A stretch of 10,013 nt of DNA from Baffinella frigidus (lineage: Eukaryota; Cryptophyceae; Cryptomonadales; Baffinellaceae), in the NCBI GenBank assembly GCA_026770585.1, contig MU646686.1, forward strand, positions 286,551-296,563, in the 5' to 3' direction. Both the position numbers and the translations under genes were made by a program. The stretch's first letter is position 1. Each line of letters starts with the position of its first letter. Positions 1 to 6,696 of this stretch are shown here, piece by piece. Below the pieces are notes generated by a model. The model searched no databases. It saw only the letters and a list, made by a program, of their open reading frames with translations, and was not told where the DNA came from.

Positions 1-498
1 AGGGTGTAGGGTGCAGGGTGTAGGGTGTAGGGTGTAGGGGTTACATGGTGTTGGCGCGCTGCTCGTCTTTGCTCTGCGTGTCCGGGTCGTGCATTAACCG
101 GTCCTGCGGAATAGCGTTCAGGGTTGAGGTTTTGAGGTTTTGGTGTTGAGTGTGTGGTGTTTGGTCGTTGGTGTTCGGTGTTCGGTGCTTAGGGTTGAGG
201 TTTTGAGGTTTTGGTGTTTGGTGTTTGGTGTTTGGGGTTTGGGGTTCAGGGTTTAGGGTTTAGGGTTCAGGGTTTAGGGTTCAGGGTTATGGGTTATGGG
301 TTATGGGTTATGGGTTATGGGTTTGGGGTTTAGGGGTTTAGGGTTTGGGGTTTGGGGTGTAGGGTTTAGGGTTTGGGGTTTAGGGGTGGAAGAAAAAGAA
401 TGGTTAGGGTTTAGGGTTTCGGGTTCAGGGCTGAAATAAGATGATGAGGGTTGAGGGTTGAGGGTTGAGGGTTTAGGGTTGAGGGTTGAGGGAATCAC
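1..498 (+). repeat. Degenerate telomere-like heptamer array (TTTAGGG variants)
   Basis: Runs of TGTAGGG at 1-40, then GTT/GGTGTT-rich sequence, TTTAGGG, TTATGGG, TTTGGGG and TTGAGGG. The G-rich strand is +. The array is interrupted at 41-103 by non-repeat sequence that I read as a last coding exon on the other strand. It is too degenerate and internal to be a working chromosome end. Confidence 0.9.
41..103 (-). CDS. Proposed terminal exon with stop codon
   Basis: On the minus strand the sequence AACGCTATTCCGCAG ends at 104 as a good splice acceptor. It is followed by 20 codons starting DRLMHDPDTQSKDEQ and then TAA at 43-41, 63 bp in phase 0. Repeat resumes right after the stop codon. The composition is mixed and unlike the flanking array. 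It has no recognised domain and is charged. It would be the C-terminus of the proposed vWA-like protein. Confidence 0.45.
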   Translation of the reverse strand, partial: DRLMHDPDTQSKDEQRANTM

Positions 499-3400
499 CA
501 GAGCGACCTCGAGTATGTCTGCCAACCCAGCCGCCTTCACCTCCACCTGCTTATGGGTTAGGGGTTTAGGGTTTAGGGGTTACTGTTGAGGAGTTTGAGA
601 GAAGAAGTTGGTTGAGGGTTTAGGGTGCAGGGTTTCGGTTTTAGCGTTTAGGGCTTATGGTTTAGGGTTTAGTGTTCAGGGTTGAAACAAGAAGAATATT
701 CAGGGTTTAGGGTCTAGGGGTTTCGAGCATGTCTGCGATCTCGAGCATGTCTGCCAACACAGCCGGCTTCACCTCCATCCGCTTAGGGGTTAGGGTTTAG
801 GGTCTAGGGTTAGGAGCTTAGAGGTTTGAGGGGTTTGAGGGTTGAAACAAGAAGAATGTTCAATGTTTAAGGTTTAGGGTTTAGAGAACAAGAATGGTTA
901 CGGTGTAGGGTCGAGGGTGTAGGGATTAAGCAAGAAGAAGGTTTCGGGTCGAGGGTTCAGGGTTTCAGGGCCAATCACCCAGTAGCCGTGCCCACCGCGC
1001 AGGGCATCGGCCAACTCGGCCCCTAAACTAATAGGGTAACGGCCTGAAAATGGGGTAGTTAGGCCTACGGCATTGCCTAGGACCTCCTACCGTAGGCCGA
1101 GACTTTTTGGTCCTAGGATCCCTCGGCCTACGGTAGGAGGTCCTAGGCAATGCCGTATGCCTAACTACCCCATTTTCAGGCCGTTAGCCTATGAAAACCC
1201 TTTCAACGAAAGACACCCACCGGCGGTTCCACGCTGGAGGTGGGGGCTGATTTTTTTCAACCGCATCTGAAAGCGGTTGTTGACTTTTGAAAACCACTGC
1301 CCTGAGGAGGAATCGACTTTTGGCGACCCCGTCCAAGGCTCTGGCGTGGTACGAAGACGCTCGTCAGTAACAAGACTCCGTGGGGAGAGAGAGAGAGTTC
1401 TTTATTGACGACCATCTTGTCCGGATCCACCTCATCATGGCTCAGATGATTTTGGTGGACCGGCCCGTGGTGACTTTCCCGGGGTCACGCGTCACAACCG
1501 TTAGGGTTTACAGAAGAGGTACCTGGTAGCCGTGTCCGCTGCGTAGGGCGTAGAAAACAAGAATGGTTACGGTATCCCTTAAGTGACCAGGCCTCCAAAT
1601 TTGGGGGCCTGAGGTCCTAGGCTGGTCCTAGGGCCCTACGGTAGGGCGTATGAGCCTACTGGTCACTTAAGGGATAGGGTCGAGGGTTTAGGGTTTAAGC
1701 AAGAAGAAGGTTTCGGGTCGAGGGTTTAGGGTTTAGGGGCTAGTCACCTGGTACCCGTGCCCGCCGCGCAGCACTTGGACCCACTCGGCCCCTAAACCCT
1801 TTCAACGAAAGACACCCACCGGCGGTTAGGGTTGAAAGAAGAGGCACCTGGTACCCGTGCCCGCCGCGTAGGGCTTCGACCCTCTCAGTATGCTTCACCC
1901 TTTCGACCCTGAACCCAACTACGCCGCACACCCTGCAACACATGCCAACGAGCCTACAGCGCCAAAGACACCCCCCGGCGGTTAGGGTTGAAAGAAGAGG
2001 CACCTGGTACCCGTGCCCGCCACGTAGGGCGTAGAGAACAAGAATTGTTACGGTATACGGTCGAGAGTTTAGGGTTTAAGCAAGAAGAAGGTTTCGGGTC
2101 GAGGGTTTAGGGGTTAGGGGCTAGGCACCTGGTACCCGTGCCCGCCGCGTAGGGCATCTGCCCACTCAGCGTGCTTCACCGCATCGCCTTCCTGCGTACA
2201 TGATTTAGGGTTTGGGGTTGCACTACGGGGTATGTGACGGTTTGGGGTTTAGGGCTGTACTATGGGGAATGCGACGGTTGAGAGTTTAGGGTTTAGGGCT
2301 GTATTACGGGCTTTTTTATGGTTTAGGATTTAGGGTTTAGGGGTTGGGGTTTGGGGTTTCAGGCTTAGGGCTTGGGGCTGGGGGATTCAGGGGTCAGGGT
2401 TTCGGGTTGAAGACTCTCCTGGAGACATTTCGGGTTTAGGGCGTGGGGGGTGCCTCGGCGAGTTTGCGAAGCGTCATGCACTTTCCGACGTCGCAGTGCC
2501 GCAGCGAGTCCTGCACCTGAAAACGTAATACAGCTCAAGCGGTTTCCGATACGTTGTGTTTTACTGTGTCAGATCACGCGAAACGTTGCGTTTTGGTGTG
2601 GGGATCGGACCTGGTCCATGTAGATAGTCGGACGTGACTCCGCGATCACATCCCCTGCGAACTGCAGCCAGCCACACCGCACCTGGTTGTTTGGGGTTTA
2701 GGGTTTAGGGTTTAGGGTTTGGGTTTGGGTTTAGGGTTTGGAAATCAAAGACAAAGAACAAGGTATAGGGATTGGGGTTTAGGGAGTATGGATTAGGGAT
2801 TAGGGTTTAGGGTTTAGGGTCTAGGATTTCGGGTTTAGGTAGGGATTCTGCAATGACGTCGCCTGCGAACTGCAGCCAGCCACATCGCACCTGATTTGGG
2901 GTTTGGGGTTCAGGGTTTAGGGTTCAGGGTTTAGAGTTGAGGGTTTAAGGATTAGGGTTTACGGTTTAGGGTGTTGAGACTCGGTGCTACCGCTCCTACA
3001 GGGTTGGGGGTTGGGGGTCACCGCGCCCTCGTCGGCCCTTGCGGGAGAGTGCACCACCGAGTCTGCCAGATCTCTTGGCGGACTATTCTTAAGTTGACAA
3101 CCTCGCTCCGCGGTACACAAACTGTCAACTTTAGGGGTTAAAGGGGGTACCGCGCCCTCGTCGGCGCGCGCGAGAGAGCGCACCACCGAGTCTGCCAGAT
3201 CTCTGGACGGACTATCCTTAAGTTGACACCCTCGCTCCGCGGTACAAAATCCGTCAACTTTAGGGGTTAAAGGGGTTACCGCGCCCTCGTCGGCCCTTGC
3301 GAGAGAGCGCACCACCGAGTCAGCCAGGTGCCGGATCTGCTCCCACTCCTTCCCCACCATCCCCTGCTTGAGAGTTTCGGGGTCGGTGATTAGTGTTGAG

Positions 3401-6400
3401 GGTTGAGGGTTGAGGGTGTAAGGTGTAGGGTGTAGGGTGTAGGTTGTAGGGTGTAGGGTGTAGGGTTCAGGGTGCAGTGTGCTCCCACTCCTTCCCCACC
3501 ATCCCCTGCTTGAGGGAGCAGGCTTTACGCTTTGCGAGTGAAGGATTGTGGTTGAGGGTGTAGAGCTCAGGGTCGAGGGGTCAGGGTTTCGGGTTTCGGG
3601 TTCATGGCTGCGGGTGCAGAGTTTCGGGGTGAGGTTTTCGGGTTTCGGGTTGAGGGTGCAGAGGTTAGGGTCGAGGTTGGTTTAGGGGGGTGCCTCGCAG
3701 GCATCGAGGATGAGCACCACGTCAAGCGCTCCCGGCATAGAGCGCTGTGCAGAGAAGTTGGCCACCGAAAAATGGGAAAATGGGAAAATTGGAGCCATTT
3801 TATCCACTTTTGAGAAATTCATGGTACTAAATTTCTCAAAATTTGACAAAATGGCTCCAATTTCTCGATTTTCCATTATTTCCCGTGGCCAACTTCTCTG
3901 CACAGCGCTCTATCCGTCCCGGGAGCTGGAGCAGCACGCGGGGCAAGAGACACGAGGCATGATAAACACTAGGCATAATACACAGCACGCTGGGTTAAGG
4001 TTGCTGCAGCAAGCATATTTTATAATTTGTACCACGAAAGCGACTTTATAAATCTATAGTTATGACCTCCCACTACTAATATCCGCCCCGGGAGGCGGCT
4101 GGAGCAAGCATCCAGCCCTCTACCAACGACGCCAGGGTGGCGGAAGTTGACAAAAAAATGAACAGTTTATTCCGCCCCCCTGGCTTCGTTGGTAGAGGGT
4201 CGGATCCACACGAGGCTATCCATGCGAACAGAATAAAAGCACATTTTAAAATTTGTGGGGAAATGATCACGTTTCCGTACGGATGTCCGTACGGAAACGT
4301 GATCAAATGCTGACTTTCGGCGTGTTTCCTCGACAATAATCCAATGATTAACTTATGAATCTGTTCGCATGGATAGCCTCGTGTGGCGGAGGGGTCTGAG
4401 TTTCGAACCTCGCATGCGTCGAGGATCAACACCACGTCCAGCGCCCCCGCCATATCCGCCCTGCTTCCAGGTTTCGGGTTTCGTGGTTAGGGGTTGAGAG
4501 TTTGGGGAGTAGGGTTTTAGCGTTTATGATCAGCACCACGTCCAGCGCCCCCGCCGTATCCACCCTGCTTTCGGGTTTCGGGTTTAGTGGCTAGGGGTTG
4601 AGAGTTTCGGGATTAGGGTTTTAGCGTTTCGGGGAGGGGTTTACGGGTTTGGGGTTTATTAGTGGTTTAGGGGTGAAGGGTTTAGGGTCGGTAGGGGTTA
4701 GGCACCCGGGAGGTGGCTGGAGGAGCACGCGCGGCAGTAGACACTTCACGGGCACCTGCGTTAGGGTTCGGGCTTTCGGGTTTGGGGTTTGGGGTTGAGG
4801 GTTGAGGGTTGAGGGTTGAGGGTTTGAGGTTGACGGTGTGGGGTTTGGGGTTTGGGGGTTGGGGTTTGGGGTTTGGGGTGTGGGGTTTGGGGGTTGGGGG
4901 GCACCTTGTTCAGTGATTACGGTTTTAGGGTCAGAGTTCAGGGTTCAGGGTTTAAGGTGTAGTTGTTTTTTAATAGGGGTGAGGGTTTAGGGTTTTGGGT
5001 TTGGGGTGTGGGGTTTGGGGTTTGGGGTTTGGGGTTTGGGGTTTGGGGATTGGGGTTTAGGGTGTGGGGTATGGGGGTTGGGTTTAAGGTTTAGGGTTTA
5101 GGGAATAGGGATTGGGGTTTAGGGTCAGAGTTCAGGGTTCAGGGTTTAAGGTGTAGGGTTTATTTTATTTTTATTTTTTAGGGGTTAGGGGTTGGGGTAA
5201 GGGTGTAGGGTTCAGGGTTTGAACCTCCATCGGGTGGGGTTCCGTCTGTTGCCGTAGGATCGCCCGCCACCCGGATGCCTTTTTTATGGTTTAGGGTTTA
5301 GGGCTTGAGGTTTAGGGATGGGGGTTAAGGGTTTTAGGGTGGGGCGCCGTCTGCAGCGTTCAGGGTTTAGGGTTTGGAGATTAGGGTTTAGGGTTTAACG
5401 GGTTCAGGGTTTGGGGTTCAGGGTATAGGGTACAGGGTGTAGTGTATAGGGTATGGGGTATAGAGATTAGGGAGCAGGGTTTAGAGCTCAGGGGTTCGGG
5501 TCTCGGGATTAATACGGGGGTAATCATAACCATCTCCCGGTTCAGGGTTTAGGGTTTAGGGGCCCACCTCGGGACCGTTAATCCCGCCGCCTTTCGCCTC
5601 AATCTGCCCGAGTTTCTGGTTTGGGGTTTAGGGTTTAGGGTTTAGGGTTTAGGGTTTAGGGTTTAGGGTTTAGGGGTTATGGTTCAGGGTTTAGGGTTTA
5701 GGGGTTAAAGGTTAGGGTTGAGGGTTGAGGGTGTAAAGGTTAGGGTTTAGGGTTGAGGGTGTAAAGGTTAGGGTTTAGGGTTGAGGGTGTAAAGGTTAGG
5801 GTTTAGGGTTGAGGGTGTAAAGGTTAGGGTTTAGGGGTTAGGGTGTAAAGGTGAGGGTTGAGGGTTGAGGGTGTAAACCTGCAGCGCCCAGCCCCAGAGG
5901 TCCAACCCCAGCCCGTCCGGGCCTGGTCACGGGGTTCAGGGTTTAGGGCTCCGACGGTCGCGTTTTCTGACCAACGTAAGGGTGTAGGGTTGAGGGTTGA
6001 GCCTGAGGGGGGGATGGCGGGAGGCGCGAGACGAGAGGATCCGAGTTTCGTTTTTTTCGTTTTTCGGGATGAGTACTGGGGGGCTCACAACCTTCTCTCG
6101 TTCGCAGGAGTTATCCGAGACGATTCGGGTTTCGGGGTTCGGGTTCCATGTTTCAGGTTTCGGGTTTCGGGTTTCGGGTTTCGGGTGTATGGTGTAGGGT
6201 TTCGGGTGTAGGGTTTCGGGTGTAGGTTGTAAGGTGTATGGTGTATGGTGTAGGGTGTAGGGTGTAGGGTGTAGGGTGTAGGGAGTTTGGTGTATGGTGT
6301 ATGGTGTATGGTGTATGGTGTATGGTGTAGGGTGTAGGGTGTAGGGTGTAAGGTGTATGGTGTAGGGTGTAGGGTGTATGGTGTATGGTGCAGGGTGTAT

Positions 6401-6626
6401 GGTGTATGGTGTATGGTGTATGGTGTAGGGTGTAGGGTGTAGGGTGTAAGGTGTATGGTGTAGGGTGTAGGGTGTATGGTGTTAATAACCTGAGGGGGCC
6501 GCGGCGGGAGGCGCGTGCGACGCGAGAAGCTTCTTCCTGGTTTCCGGGTTTGGGGTTTAGGGTTCGAAGTTCAGGGTTTAGGGTGCGCACAAGAGGTTAT
6601 GAGTCCCCATATTTATATATATATAT

Positions 6627-6696
<70 letters not shown>

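Larger units (their letters stand above)
890..2195. repeat. Array of large repeated units carrying ALRGGHGYQ exon copies
   Basis: Shared modules recur in order: ACAAGAATGGTTACGG, then AAGCAAGAAGAAGGTTTCGG, then the exon-like block around CCGTGCCCGCCGCG, then CCCTTTCAACGAAAGACACC with CCGGCGGTT. Three foldback or insert segments (1029-1194, 1229-1502, 1573-1676) are present in some units and absent in others. The units are therefore paralogous copies with later insertions. Confidence 0.7.
3021..3320. repeat. 129-bp tandem repeat, about 2.3 copies
   Basis: CCGCGCCCTCGTCGG begins at 3021, 3150 and 3279, a spacing of exactly 129 bp (43 codons). Each unit carries the 3' part of the ADSVVRSLARADEGA exon, then a 55-bp unit with CGGACTAT, AAGTTGACA, CGGTAC and GTCAACTT. 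Because 129 is a multiple of three, the minus-strand frame stays open through 2959-3360. Confidence 0.85.

Noticed and set aside
1-500. True chromosome end
   Set aside because: The repeats are degenerate, mixed and interrupted by exon-like and element sequence, and similar arrays occur all across the window.
1350-1502. Small gene in the 274-bp insert (frame around FFIDDHLVRIHLIM)
   Set aside because: Open but short, no boundaries, start or repeat copy to support it.
890-2195. CRISPR-like array
   Set aside because: Repeats are long, diverged and unevenly spaced, with nested insertions; the composition is eukaryotic.
3694-3960. Simple processed (mRNA-derived) pseudogene
   Set aside because: It lacks the next exon after DACE and has intron-like GCACCCCCC there, with no poly-A. 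Only one intron is missing.
3604-4051. Overlapping short frames around the 171-bp element
   Set aside because: Readings of a foldback element and its neighbours in wrong frames.
4076-4453. 125-residue minus-strand open frame
   Set aside because: Most of it crosses two foldback elements. Only the LDVVLILDACE part is exon-like.
6153-6590. Minus-strand frame of PYTLHPT repeats
   Set aside because: Pure consequence of the TGTAGGG/TGTATGG array.
6613-6694. Origin or regulatory role of the AT/AC tract
   Set aside because: Ordinary compound microsatellite; nothing in the surroundings supports more.
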